Below, piece after piece: positions 27,611 through 36,242 of a stretch of 44,321 nucleotides of DNA; the first letter of the stretch is position 1; each line of letters opens with the position of its first letter. The notes beneath the pieces were generated by a model. That model was not told the origin of the DNA, did no database searches, and saw nothing but the letters and a program-made list of their open reading frames with translations. The DNA lies in contig NZ_JAOVZB010000009.1 of the NCBI RefSeq assembly GCF_025716875.1, positions 1 through 44,321 on the forward strand, given 5' to 3'. The position numbers and the translations under genes were made by a program. The stretch is from Marinomonas sargassi. Lineage in GTDB: Bacteria > Pseudomonadota > Gammaproteobacteria > Pseudomonadales > Marinomonadaceae.

Positions 27611-28989
27611 TTTTTTGGTATGTTGAGTTTTTGTCGCCTCTCCCAGAGACTTTTTCTTGATATGCCCAAAGAATGTGCGATTTGGGTCTCAGTGAATTCG
27701 TCTTGGTGCGTTAAAACGAAGTGTTTTAGGTAGTCATCCAGTGTAGTTCCTGAAGTTGGCAGGCTCTGCTCTATGGGATTTGAGTTGTTTTTCTTAGTGT
27801 GGCGTTCTTGGTGGGCAAGTTTTAAATTTGCGGCTTCAAGTTTTTCTGGGGGGCTTAGGATGACTGCTCTCTCTATGGCGTTTTCTAGTTCTCGTACATT
27901 ACCTGGCCAGCTATGTTGATGAATAGCCTTATCAAAGGCTTTGCTGTAATGATAAGGAGGGATGTTGTGCTTTAAGCAGGTTTTTTCTACTAGGTTTTTG
28001 GCTAGTAGTGAAATGTCTTCACCTCTTTCTCTTAAAGGAGGTAATAAAAGCTCCATAACGTAAAGTCGGTAATATAAATCCTCTCGAAATAAGCCTTCTT
28101 CAACCATGCCCATGAGGTCTCTGTGGGTCGCTGTCACAATGCGTATATCGACTTTTTGAGTGGTGGTTGCACCCACTTTCCTTACTTCGCCTTCCTGCAG
28201 TACACGCAATAATCGAGCTTGCGCCTCAATGGGGAGTTCGCCTATTTCGTCTAAAAATAGGGTGCCTTTATCTGCTGTCTGTATTAAGCCTTCGTGAGTA
28301 GTGGTGGCACCTGTAAATGCGCCTTTTTCGTGCCCGAATAATTCTGACTCTATTAGGTTTTCAGGGATAGCAGCGCAGTTAACACTTACTACAGGATTGT
28401 TGTGTCGCTGACTTAAATGGTGGAGGGCTTTGGCTATGAGTTCTTTACCTGTGCCTGATTCGCCACGGATTAATACGGTGGCATTGGTTCTGGCAATTTT
28501 TCTCATGTCGCTAAACAAGTCTTGCATTAATGGGCATTGTCCAATAATGCCGCTCCCTGGTGTTCCTAAAGGCAGGGCTTCATTAACCGATGGCTCTACA
28601 GATTTCCTTTCTGTGTTCTGTGGCGCTAAGGCGGCTACGTCATTTTGCTCAAGAGTATTAACGACATGCTTTAGCAGAGTCTCTGTGTTGGTTGGTAATG
28701 GAAGGTAATATGAGGCGCCTTGAGCCATGGCGCTCACGCCCACACTCAAACTTGCTTTTTCGTCTAGGACTATGTGGTGAGGAATGTCTTCGGCGTATTT
28801 TGTAAAGTCATCAAGCTGACGAATGACTTCGTAGTCGATGAGAAACAAATGTGACTCGACTCGCTTGTGATGCTTTTTGGCTTGTTCTATTGAAAAGTGA
28901 CTGCTGACTTGAAAGCCGTATTTAGAAAGCCATTTCTCCGACTCTTTAAGTAGAGAGTGGTCTGGGCAGATAAGTGTTATGTGATGCAT
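27607..28989 (-). CDS. cbrB: CbrB-like sigma-54-dependent regulator with degenerate receiver
   Basis: This 460-residue NtrC-family protein has a receiver-like domain (about 1-115), an AAA+ sigma-54 activation domain (about 145-380) with Walker A GESGTGKE (176-183) and the sigma-54-contacting GAFTGA (223-228), and a C-terminal Fis-type helix-turn-helix. The last 45 residues (LDDYLKHFVLTHQDEFTETQ, then GISRKSLWERRQKLNIP) closely resemble Pseudomonas CbrB. ATG 28989 is preceded by AGAGGTG. In the receiver the phospho-acceptor Asp52 remains. However, the N-terminal acidic pair is reduced to Asp10, the Ser/Thr is replaced, and the invariant Lys of KP is Leu97. No cbrA kinase gene is adjacent. It probably drives the sRNA promoter downstream, by a mechanism not relying on normal phosphorylation. 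Confidence 0.85.
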   Translation of the reverse strand: MHHITLICPDHSLLKESEKWLSKYGFQVSSHFSIEQAKKHHKRVESHLFLIDYEVIRQLDDFTKYAEDIPHHIVLDEKASLSVGVSAMAQGASYYLPLPTNTETLLKHVVNTLEQNDVAALAPQNTERKSVEPSVNEALPLGTPGSGIIGQCPLMQDLFSDMRKIARTNATVLIRGESGTGKELIAKALHHLSQRHNNPVVSVNCAAIPENLIESELFGHEKGAFTGATTTHEGLIQTADKGTLFLDEIGELPIEAQARLLRVLQEGEVRKVGATTTQKVDIRIVTATHRDLMGMVEEGLFREDLYYRLYVMELLLPPLRERGEDISLLAKNLVEKTCLKHNIPPYHYSKAFDKAIHQHSWPGNVRELENAIERAVILSPPEKLEAANLKLAHQERHTKKNNSNPIEQSLPTSGTTLDDYLKHFVLTHQDEFTETQIAHSLGISRKSLWERRQKLNIPKK

Positions 28990-29000
28990 TTTGTCACCTC

Positions 29001-29016
29001 TTGTAACTGTTGTAAC
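29001..29016. repeat. Direct TTGTAAC repeat upstream of cbrB
   Basis: TTGTAAC occurs at 29001-29007 and 29010-29016, 9 bp apart, starting 12 bp upstream of the cbrB ATG. The GTAAC core is the same as in the paired sites at the cbrB 3' end, which suggests a binding site for autoregulation. It also spans the region just 5' of the ribosome-binding site. Confidence 0.4.
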
Positions 29017-29065
29017 GATTATACACAAGATGATGGTTTGGTCGAATAAATGAAAATCAGACGAG

Positions 29066-29947
29066 TTACTCGATAAAGTCGCTGTCCTGCTCTTCTAGGG
29101 TGAGGTGTCTAATGCCTTTTAATATGGCTGGGTTCCACTTCTCTATGGCATCTTCTAGTGCGTCTGAAATAGTAGTGGCGGAGCTGATATCTATACCTAG
29201 ATAATGCAATGCGCGAATTAAAGTGGCTAGGTCGCCATTTTTCACTGCTTTGGCATGATTTTGTTTGCTGATTTTATCGCCTTTGCTATTGGTGATAAGA
29301 GGAATGTGGGTGATGTGAGGTGGAGTCCAGTTGAGTAGATGGTATAGATGCAGTTGTTGTGCAGTGGTTTCTATTAAATCTGCACCTCGAACTAGGTGGG
29401 TGATCTCTTGTAGGTGATCGTCGACAACAACGGCAAGTTGGTAAGAGAAAAAATCATCTTTTCTTTTTAATACGGTACTGTTGTTTTTTAAGTCACCCTT
29501 AAATATCAATGTACCTTGAATAGGGTCTTCAATTTGATAAATTGCGTGACTAGCCTCTAGTCGCCAAGAGTGGGGCTTCTGTTGTGTGCTGTCACATGGC
29601 TTTGGGTGAAGCCCTTGAAATTGACTAAGTTGCTGACGAGTACAGTTACAAGGGAAGAGTACGTTTTTGTCTTTCAGTTCTGATAGGAAAGATTCATAGA
29701 TAGGTGAGCGTGAGTACTGGGTGAGTATTTCTTCATCCGAAAACAGTAGGTAGCTGTGTAGCGTGGCAATGATTTGCTCTGTGAAAAGCGGTTTGCATCG
29801 GGTCTGATCGACATCTTCGATGCGGATTAGCCAAGTGCCTTTGTGCTTTTTGGCATCCAGATAACTCGCTAGTGCGCAGACTAGCGAGCCAAAGTGGAGA
29901 GGACCGGTAGGCGAAGGAGCAAAACGGCCACGATATGAGTGCGACAA
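29066..29947 (-). CDS. gluQ: Glutamyl-Q tRNA(Asp) synthetase
   Basis: This 293-residue truncated glutamyl-tRNA-synthetase paralogue lacks the anticodon-binding domain and glutamylates queuosine in tRNA(Asp). Motifs are the HIGH-like RFAPSPTGPLHFGSLV, a Cys-rich zinc site around FPCNCTRQQL and HPKPC, and the KMSKS-like KGDKISKQN. The start appears to be TTG at 29947. It is separated from the dksA stop by a single codon and lies in the same frame. The dksA-gluQ linkage is conserved in gammaproteobacteria. Confidence 0.93.
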   Translation of the reverse strand: MSHSYRGRFAPSPTGPLHFGSLVCALASYLDAKKHKGTWLIRIEDVDQTRCKPLFTEQIIATLHSYLLFSDEEILTQYSRSPIYESFLSELKDKNVLFPCNCTRQQLSQFQGLHPKPCDSTQQKPHSWRLEASHAIYQIEDPIQGTLIFKGDLKNNSTVLKRKDDFFSYQLAVVVDDHLQEITHLVRGADLIETTAQQLHLYHLLNWTPPHITHIPLITNSKGDKISKQNHAKAVKNGDLATLIRALHYLGIDISSATTISDALEDAIEKWNPAILKGIRHLTLEEQDSDFIE

Positions 29948-29950
29948 GAT

Positions 29951-30385
29951 TTAACCGCCGACTTGTCTCTCTTTGATTTCAGCTAGAGTCTTGCAGTCAA
30001 TGCACATAGAAGCTGTAGGGCGGGCTTCTAGACGGCGAATACCTATCTCAATGCCACACTCTTCACAGTAGCCGTAATCATCGTTATCGATCAACTCAAG
30101 AGTCTGAGAAATCTTCTTAACCAGTTTACGCTCACGGTCGCGTGCACGAAGTTCTAAGCTGAATTCTTCTTCTTGGCTAGCACGGTCATTTGGGTCTGCG
30201 TAGTTCACTGCTTCTTCTTTAAGGTGATGAACGGTACGATCTACTTCTTCCATGAGCTCTTGCTTCCAGCCAAGCAAAATGCTTCTGAAATGCTCAAGCT
30301 GGTTCTCGTTCATGTATTCTTCGCCTTCCTTAGCTTCGTAAGGAGTGAAGTCTTTCATTAATGAATCAGGGTTCATTTTTGGCAT
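29951..30385 (-). CDS. dksA: RNA polymerase-binding transcription factor DksA
   Basis: This 144-residue stringent-response partner of ppGpp has the N-terminal helical domain, the coiled-coil tip with both functional aspartates (Asp64 and Asp67 in ADPNDRAS), and the four-Cys zinc finger (Cys107, Cys110, Cys128, Cys131). Length is near the 151 of E. coli. GAGG lies upstream of the ATG. It is translationally close to gluQ. Its targets include rrn promoters such as the one at the right end of this window. Confidence 0.97.
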   Translation of the reverse strand: MPKMNPDSLMKDFTPYEAKEGEEYMNENQLEHFRSILLGWKQELMEEVDRTVHHLKEEAVNYADPNDRASQEEEFSLELRARDRERKLVKKISQTLELIDNDDYGYCEECGIEIGIRRLEARPTASMCIDCKTLAEIKERQVGG

Positions 30386-30545
30386 TGCATTGCCTCACTT
30401 CGCAGAGTGCCTTTAAATAGGCGTTCTGTAAAAAAATTGGATTGATTGATTAATTTTCGGGCGGAAACTTACCAGATAATCGCACAGTTCACCAGATTTT
30501 TTGCGTAAAATATTGCGAAAACCTTCATTAGGAAAATAAAAGCGA

Positions 30546-31715
30546 ATGAGAAAACGGAAATTAGCGACAAGAGTAGAAAACATCATGCCTTTTCAAGTGA
30601 TGGCTGTCTTGGCAAGAGCCAAAGAGTTGGCTGCACAAGGGGAAGATGTTATTCACCTTGAAATTGGTGAGCCTGATTTTGTCGCACCCGAAGCAGTTGG
30701 GTTAGCAGGAGAACGAGCAATAAACCAAGGGCACACGGGTTACACCTCTGCTACCGGGTTGCCAGAATTAAAAGCAGCGATCAGTGGTTATTATCAATCG
30801 CGTTACGGTGCCACTGTTTCACCTGAGCGCATTATCGTAACTCCAGGTGCATCTGGCGCTCTTTTACTTATGTCTTCATTAATGGTTAATGAGGGGGAAG
30901 AGGTGGTGATGCCGGATCCATGCTACCCCTGTAATCGTCATTTTCTTGTGCAAGTTGGGGCAAAGGCTAAGTTAGTGGAAACGGAAGCGACTAATGGCTT
31001 TGAGATGGATCTACATGGATTGTCTGATGTATGGCAAGAGAATACGGCTGGTTTGTGGTTAGCCTCACCCTCTAACCCAACTGGAGCGGTATTGAGCAGG
31101 GACTACATAACGACTGCTTGGGATAAGGTTCAGCAACTCGGCGGTCACCTATTGGTTGATGAGATTTATCAAGGCCTTGTGTATGAAGGAGAAGATTTTT
31201 CCGCCTTATCCATTAGTGATGATATTTTTGTGGTGAACAGCTTCTCAAAATACTTTGCTATGACAGGCTGGCGTTTAGGTTGGTTGGTTGTACCTGAATG
31301 GGCGGTAGGGGGAGCGACAAAGCTTGCACAGAATTTGTTTATCTCGGCGCCAACGGTTTCTCAACATGCGGCAGTGAGAGCGTTTAGTGAAGATGTTTTG
31401 GCTGAGTGTGAAGAACGTCGCCAAACATTGAATAAAAGACGTGTAACCCTATTGGAAGGCTTGTCTGATATAGGTCTGCCAGTAGTGGCTCCTGCCCATG
31501 GTGCCTTTTATGTTTATGTGGACGTATCTAGTGTGACAAATGATGCCATGGCGTGGTGTTTGTCATTGCTGGAAAAGGAGAAGGTAGCGCTGACACCGGG
31601 AGCTGACTTTGGTGTGAAGGATGCCAATCGTTATGTGCGCTTTGCCTATACTTGTGATGAAGATAGGTTGAGAGAGGCTTTGGGAAGAATCGCTCATTTC
31701 ATCGCATCTAAATAA
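30546..31715 (+). CDS. PLP-dependent class I/II aminotransferase
   Basis: This 389-residue fold-type I aminotransferase has IHLEIGEPDF at the substrate end, GYTSATGLPELKAAI, TPGASGALLL, ASPSNPTGAV, the active-site lysine in NSFSKYFAMTGWRLGW, and the C-terminal carboxylate-binding YVRFAYTC. It belongs to the aspartate/alanine aminotransferase group; the exact amino acid is not clear. It is divergent from dksA and convergent with lptG. The A-rich bases before the start include AGGA about 10 nt upstream. Confidence 0.9.
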   Translation: MRKRKLATRVENIMPFQVMAVLARAKELAAQGEDVIHLEIGEPDFVAPEAVGLAGERAINQGHTGYTSATGLPELKAAISGYYQSRYGATVSPERIIVTPGASGALLLMSSLMVNEGEEVVMPDPCYPCNRHFLVQVGAKAKLVETEATNGFEMDLHGLSDVWQENTAGLWLASPSNPTGAVLSRDYITTAWDKVQQLGGHLLVDEIYQGLVYEGEDFSALSISDDIFVVNSFSKYFAMTGWRLGWLVVPEWAVGGATKLAQNLFISAPTVSQHAAVRAFSEDVLAECEERRQTLNKRRVTLLEGLSDIGLPVVAPAHGAFYVYVDVSSVTNDAMAWCLSLLEKEKVALTPGADFGVKDANRYVRFAYTCDEDRLREALGRIAHFIASK

Positions 31716-31763
31716 GCAATTAGGTCTTTCTGCGGTTTATTGTTTAGTTTTTTGTGTTGATAG

Positions 31764-31788
31764 CGACGAGGCTAGTTTAGCCTCGTCG
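31764..31788. other. Strong hairpin overlapping the lptG stop codon
   Basis: An 11-bp perfect inverted repeat (31764-31774 with 31778-31788) has a 3-base loop and spans the last codons and stop of lptG, in the gap between convergent genes. Neither side has a direct T-run, so it is not a standard intrinsic terminator. It may stabilise or block 3' ends. Confidence 0.6.
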
Positions 31789-32841
31789 TCTCATGAGAAT
31801 AATGCCGGCTAATAGACAAATAATGATAGGAATACTGACACCCACTACAGGTGGGAAGCTAATTGCAACACTCATTCTGCCAAATAAATTAAGGGCGTTT
31901 TGAAAAGCCAGTCCTATTAGCACTCCAGAGAAAATTCGGCCACCCATGGTGGAAGATCTAAGGGGGCCGAATACACTAGACAGTGCGACTAGCACTAGGG
32001 CCAAGGAGGCAATTGGTCGCAGTACCGTAATCCAAAATTCTAGTTGGTACTTAGATGCGTCAAGCTTTTGCTGACTCAGGTAATTTTGATAACTGAGCAG
32101 TTGGCTTAGCGAAAGTGTTTCGGGTTCTTGAGCCGCAAGGAAAAGGTGCTCGGGTTTGATACTTACATTCCACTCGCCTTTCTCTCGTTGTGTCGTTTCC
32201 ACCCTGTCAGGTAAAAAGATAGTTTCACTTACGCTATTTAGCTGCCATGTGGAGTCTTTAATGTGCTCAGCGCTTGTTGCTGCTTGAATCTTGTTTAGCT
32301 TCTGCTCGTTAGGTGAAAAAATCTTTATGCCATAGAGCTTTCCTGAACTGTCTGCGGCATCAATGTAAACAAAATTATTGTCTACTTTTAGCCATAAGCC
32401 ACCAGTAACAGAGAAGGTGCCACTTTTTTGGTTGCGCATTTTTTCAATTAGGTTAGCTTTTTGCTCAGTAATAGGGGCAACAAATTCAGAAATGCCCATG
32501 CCAAGCAAGGAAACGATCAGAATGGGTTGGCATGCAGCCATGCCTATACGCCATATGGGCATGCCAGCAGCACGCATGACGGTGAGCTCTGAGGTGGCGG
32601 CTAGGGTGCCGAGTCCCATAAGGGTGCCAATTAATGAAGCTATGGGTATGTATTCAGCGAGTTTCCCCGGTAAGCGGTAAACAATGACTTGAAGCAGGGA
32701 TTGTATAGTGTAGTTATCGTTTACCTTTTTAATTTGTTCGATGAAGGTGAGTGCGAAATCCAGCCCAAGTAGTACTAAGGCAACGATCAAGAAAGCCCAT
32801 AAAACGCTGGTGGCAATGTAAGAATCAATTTTTTTAATCAT
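31777..32841 (-). CDS. lptG: LPS export ABC permease LptG
   Basis: This 354-residue inner-membrane permease has three hydrophobic helices at the N-terminus, a periplasmic beta-jellyroll region (about residues 125-260), and three C-terminal helices. The N-terminus MIKKIDSYIATSVLWAFLIV and the ASSVFGPLRSSTMGGRIFSGV-type segment near the end are typical. With LptF and the ATPase LptB it extracts LPS for transport to the outer membrane. It starts 3 bp after lptF. Confidence 0.95.
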   Translation of the reverse strand: MIKKIDSYIATSVLWAFLIVALVLLGLDFALTFIEQIKKVNDNYTIQSLLQVIVYRLPGKLAEYIPIASLIGTLMGLGTLAATSELTVMRAAGMPIWRIGMAACQPILIVSLLGMGISEFVAPITEQKANLIEKMRNQKSGTFSVTGGLWLKVDNNFVYIDAADSSGKLYGIKIFSPNEQKLNKIQAATSAEHIKDSTWQLNSVSETIFLPDRVETTQREKGEWNVSIKPEHLFLAAQEPETLSLSQLLSYQNYLSQQKLDASKYQLEFWITVLRPIASLALVLVALSSVFGPLRSSTMGGRIFSGVLIGLAFQNALNLFGRMSVAISFPPVVGVSIPIIICLLAGIILMRRRG

Positions 32842-32844
32842 GTT

Positions 32845-33960
32845 TTATTCGCTTGCCTCGACGAGAGGTAGTTTGGCTTTATGCCGGTCGAAGACTTGGT
32901 TGTATTGGGCGAACAATATAGCTGCAATTAATATAAAGACACCGTGTATCCACCATAAGCCAAGTTCAATAGGGACTCGCCCTTTCTCGAGCGCTGTCCT
33001 TCCCCAAATAAGAAGGGCTATGTAGAAAATCATCAATAAAATGGCGGGAATCATCTTGAAGAAACGACCTTGTCTAGGGTTTACCTGACTTAATGATAGG
33101 CCAATGATGGCTAAGATAGGGATCATAATGACAAGGGATGTGCGCCATTGCAGTTCTACTTGATCGAGAAGGTGGTTGCTGTTGAATAGTTGCCAAGAGC
33201 TTTTTGTGTATGGCTCATTAATAGCTTTGGCTTGTTTGCTCTCCATGCGAACTGCATAGGTATCAAACTCTGTCACTCGATATTCTGCAGTGCCAGGGAT
33301 GCCTTCATAGCGGTTGCCATTTTTAAATACTAAGTAGTTATCGTTGTTCTGAGATGGAATGCGGATTTGCTCCGCGTAGGCTGCTAATGTCTGTATTGGT
33401 ATTTGCTTGCCTTGTTTTTCTGTTATGTCAGATAGGAAAATTTGATTCATCCAGCCTTCATCTGGAGTGAAGCTTTCTATATAGGTGGTTTTTTGGCCCC
33501 TTCCTTCGAAGCGACCGGGTAAAAGTAAATCAAAAATAGAGAGCTGGCTTTGCTCTTGCGCTGCTTCTGCCGCGCGATATTCACTACTTGGCGCTAACCA
33601 AAAGCTAATGCCTGCACTTGCCATAGACATTAAACCTGCAATCCCTAGTGTATAGATTGCTAATTTGGCTTTGCTAATACCGCTGGAGAAGAGTACCGAC
33701 ATCTCGTTTTCAATGTATAAGCGACCAAATGTTAGTAATAAAGATAGAAAAAAGGCCAGAGGTAGAATCATCTGGATAAAGCTAGGTATGTGGTAGCCCA
33801 AAATGGCGAATAAGAACTCAAATGTCATCTTACCCTCCGCAATGCGCCCAAGATAAGAAGAGAAACGGCCGCTAAGGATAACAAGTAGTAGAATGAGTGT
33901 GACGCCTGCTGTTGACACCAGTACTTCTTTCGCTAAATATCTGAATAGTCTCAAAGCCAC
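32845..33960 (-). CDS. lptF: LPS export ABC permease LptF
   Basis: This permease of about 371 residues has the same six-helix plus periplasmic-domain layout as LptG. Recognisable segments are RLFRYLAKEVL at the N-terminus and LSQVNPRQGRFFKMIPAILL near the C-terminal helices. The start is uncertain: GTG at 33960 has its ribosome-binding bases too close, while a TTG two codons later (33954) is preceded by GAGGTG and gives MRLFRYL, closer to E. coli LptF. It is divergent from pepA, as in E. coli. Confidence 0.94.
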   Translation of the reverse strand: MALRLFRYLAKEVLVSTAGVTLILLLVILSGRFSSYLGRIAEGKMTFEFLFAILGYHIPSFIQMILPLAFFLSLLLTFGRLYIENEMSVLFSSGISKAKLAIYTLGIAGLMSMASAGISFWLAPSSEYRAAEAAQEQSQLSIFDLLLPGRFEGRGQKTTYIESFTPDEGWMNQIFLSDITEKQGKQIPIQTLAAYAEQIRIPSQNNDNYLVFKNGNRYEGIPGTAEYRVTEFDTYAVRMESKQAKAINEPYTKSSWQLFNSNHLLDQVELQWRTSLVIMIPILAIIGLSLSQVNPRQGRFFKMIPAILLMIFYIALLIWGRTALEKGRVPIELGLWWIHGVFILIAAILFAQYNQVFDRHKAKLPLVEASE

Positions 33961-34096
33961 CTCTGGATGAATGCTGCTAGCGTTTTTCTTTTCATTGTGT
34001 AGAGTTGATTACACGTCTTAACGCCCCCATTATCTCGCGGTAAGAAGGACATTATCCAGTTTTTTTTAATAAGTTACTTATTTGAGGGTTTTTTTC

Positions 34097-35557
34097 ATGA
34101 ATATGGCATTATTTGATCGTTTCTCTGCGGTGCAGGCTGACTTGCTTGTGGCTTTTGTTCCAAGTGAAGGTGATCTTCCTGAATCGACTTCTTGGATTGA
34201 TGAAAATGCCAATGGGCAAATTTCTCAATTACGTGAAACGAGTGTTTTTTCTGGTGGTGTTGCTCAAACCTTATTATTACCAAGTGTGTCTCCCGATTTT
34301 GCCCAAGCTGTGTTGTTGGTTGGTATCGGCAAAGATAAAGAATTAAGTGATATGCAATCGCGCAAGGTAGTAGCGGCGATTTCAGCACAGCTCAAAACCT
34401 TGCCTTATGCAAAGGTTGCCGTAGCAAGTGCCGCTTTACCTATGAAAGGGCATACATCGTCAGAAGCTATTACCTTGGTTGCGCAATGGTTGAATGAAGG
34501 TTTCTATCAGTTCCTTGGTTTTAAGAGCGATGATGCTGAAAAAGCGATCAAAGTAGAGTCCATTTTGCTGGAAGGCGATGACAGCGCAGCGTTAGCGGTT
34601 GGTGTGGCGACAGCAAGTGGGTCGGCCTTTGCTCGACAGCTTGGTAATTTACCGGGCAATGTGTGTACGCCAAGCTACTTAGCATCGAAAGCTCAACATT
34701 TAGCAGAAGAATACTCGATTGATGTGGAGTTGCTCGATGAAAGTCGTATGGATGAATTGGGCATGCACTGCCTGTTGTCTGTCGGTCATGGCAGTGATCA
34801 GCCAAGTTATTTAATTGTGATGCACTACCGTGGCGGTGAAGAAAATGAAGCCCCTCACGTTCTACTGGGTAAGGGTATTACTTTCGATACAGGTGGTATT
34901 TCTTTGAAGCCTGGCGCCAAAATGGATGAGATGAAATATGACATGTGTGGTGCGGCTAGCGTATTCGGCACCATGAAAGCCATTTGTGAATTGAAGCCTA
35001 AGCTTAACTTTACGGCTGTGATCGCAGCGGCTGAGAATATGCCAAGTGGTCACGCGACTAAGCCGGGTGATATTGTGAAAACCATGTCAGGTAAAACAGT
35101 AGAAGTGCTGAATACTGATGCTGAAGGTCGTTTAGTGCTTTGTGATGCATTAACTTACATTGAACGTTTTGAACCTAAGTCTGTTGTTGATATTGCGACA
35201 TTGACTGGCGCTTGTATTGTGGCTTTGGGAAGCGTGAACTCTGGAATGTATGCCAATAATGATGGCTTGGCAGAAGAGTTGAAAGCGGCGAGTAAAATCT
35301 CTGCAGATAAGCTTTGGCAAATGCCTTTAGATGAAGAGTACCAAAAGCAATTAGATAGTAACTTTGCTGATATTGGTAACATAGGTGGGCCTGAAGCAGG
35401 CTCGGTTACGGCAGCTTGTTTCTTATCTCGCTTTACTGAGTCTTACCCTTGGGCGCATCTAGATATTGCTGGTACTGCTTGGGCTGGTGGTGCGCAAAAA
35501 GGAGCGAGTGGTCGACCTGTTGCCTTACTGACGCGTTACTTGCTAGATAAAGCTTAA
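34097..35557 (+). CDS. pepA: Leucyl aminopeptidase PepA
   Basis: This 486-residue M17 metallo-aminopeptidase has the catalytic domain in its second half, with [26 protein letters not shown] and the family signature [10 protein letters not shown] carrying metal ligands. In E. coli it also acts as a DNA-binding factor in cer recombination and carAB control; car genes are also in this window, though remote. Start 34097 lies 8 bp after GAGGG and yields [13 protein letters not shown] at 34082 is less likely. A terminator follows. Confidence 0.95.
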   Translation: MNMALFDRFSAVQADLLVAFVPSEGDLPESTSWIDENANGQISQLRETSVFSGGVAQTLLLPSVSPDFAQAVLLVGIGKDKELSDMQSRKVVAAISAQLKTLPYAKVAVASAALPMKGHTSSEAITLVAQWLNEGFYQFLGFKSDDAEKAIKVESILLEGDDSAALAVGVATASGSAFARQLGNLPGNVCTPSYLASKAQHLAEEYSIDVELLDESRMDELGMHCLLSVGHGSDQPSYLIVMHYRGGEENEAPHVLLGKGITFDTGGISLKPGAKMDEMKYDMCGAASVFGTMKAICELKPKLNFTAVIAAAENMPSGHATKPGDIVKTMSGKTVEVLNTDAEGRLVLCDALTYIERFEPKSVVDIATLTGACIVALGSVNSGMYANNDGLAEELKAASKISADKLWQMPLDEEYQKQLDSNFADIGNIGGPEAGSVTAACFLSRFTESYPWAHLDIAGTAWAGGAQKGASGRPVALLTRYLLDKA

Positions 35558-35584
35558 ACTTTAAAATAGCTGATTTATTTTTTT

Positions 35585-35618
35585 AAAAGCAGCGATGGTA
35601 TTCATCGCTGCTTTTTTT
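35585..35618 (+). terminator. Intrinsic terminator after pepA
   Basis: A 13-bp perfect stem (35585-35597 with 35603-35615) has a 5-nt loop and a T-run. It separates pepA from the following small gene and from valS. Confidence 0.92.
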
Positions 35619-35761
35619 ATGAAAAGGTTAAAGGAGTCAATAGCTTAGTTTTTTGGTCAGGTGGTTGAGTGGGTTGGCTCTTTGTCGAGAGGCTAGACTT
35701 TTACTTTTTTCAGTGCGAAAGTGGACTTTTATCCCTGAACTTTTTTGCTAAATGGTTATTT

Positions 35762-36112
35762 ATGTCCGATCTTACTACCCAACATGACGATGCTGTAGAA
35801 CCTGATGAAGAGGTTCTTATTTCTGCTTTGCGTAATCAGGATGATATCCCAATTCTTATGGATGTTGTGTCTGAGAAAATAGAGGCAGGAGTGAGTCAAG
35901 AAGTCTATATGACGCAATCTGTTGAGGTTGGGCTGAGCGCTGCGCCAGAAACTGATTCTGTGGATACTGCACAAGAAGTTGTATCTCAGGAAGCCCAGCA
36001 GCAGGACGTGAAGGCTCAGGAAAAAATAGCGGCTGCTATTTCAGAAGTGCTTGAGCGTCGCTTGCCAGAGCTGGTGGCTGAAGTGATCACTGTTTTAGAA
36101 AAACGAAACTAG
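35762..36112 (+). CDS. Small acidic protein of unknown function (valS-upstream)
   Basis: This 116-residue acidic protein begins MSDLTTQHDD. It contains DDIPILMDVVSEKI, similar in my memory to small proteins found near holC-valS in pseudomonads, then a low-complexity Gln/Glu/Val region. It ends in an amphipathic helix, ISEVLERRLPELVAEVITVL. There are no membrane segments or cysteines. An upstream extension of the frame to 35669 is unlikely because ATG 35762 gives the acidic N-terminus. It lies where holC is often found between pepA and valS, but shows no HolC features. Function unknown. Confidence 0.6.
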   Translation: MSDLTTQHDDAVEPDEEVLISALRNQDDIPILMDVVSEKIEAGVSQEVYMTQSVEVGLSAAPETDSVDTAQEVVSQEAQQQDVKAQEKIAAAISEVLERRLPELVAEVITVLEKRN

Positions 36113-36242
36113 ATAAATACTTCATTTACCTTCTCGGTAGATTGCATTAATCACCTCCACGTTATTCTTTATCTGCCCGTGACGAGTTATAATCGAAAAA
36201 TAACGATAATTTACCGCTAAATAAGAGCTTTAAGACACCATA

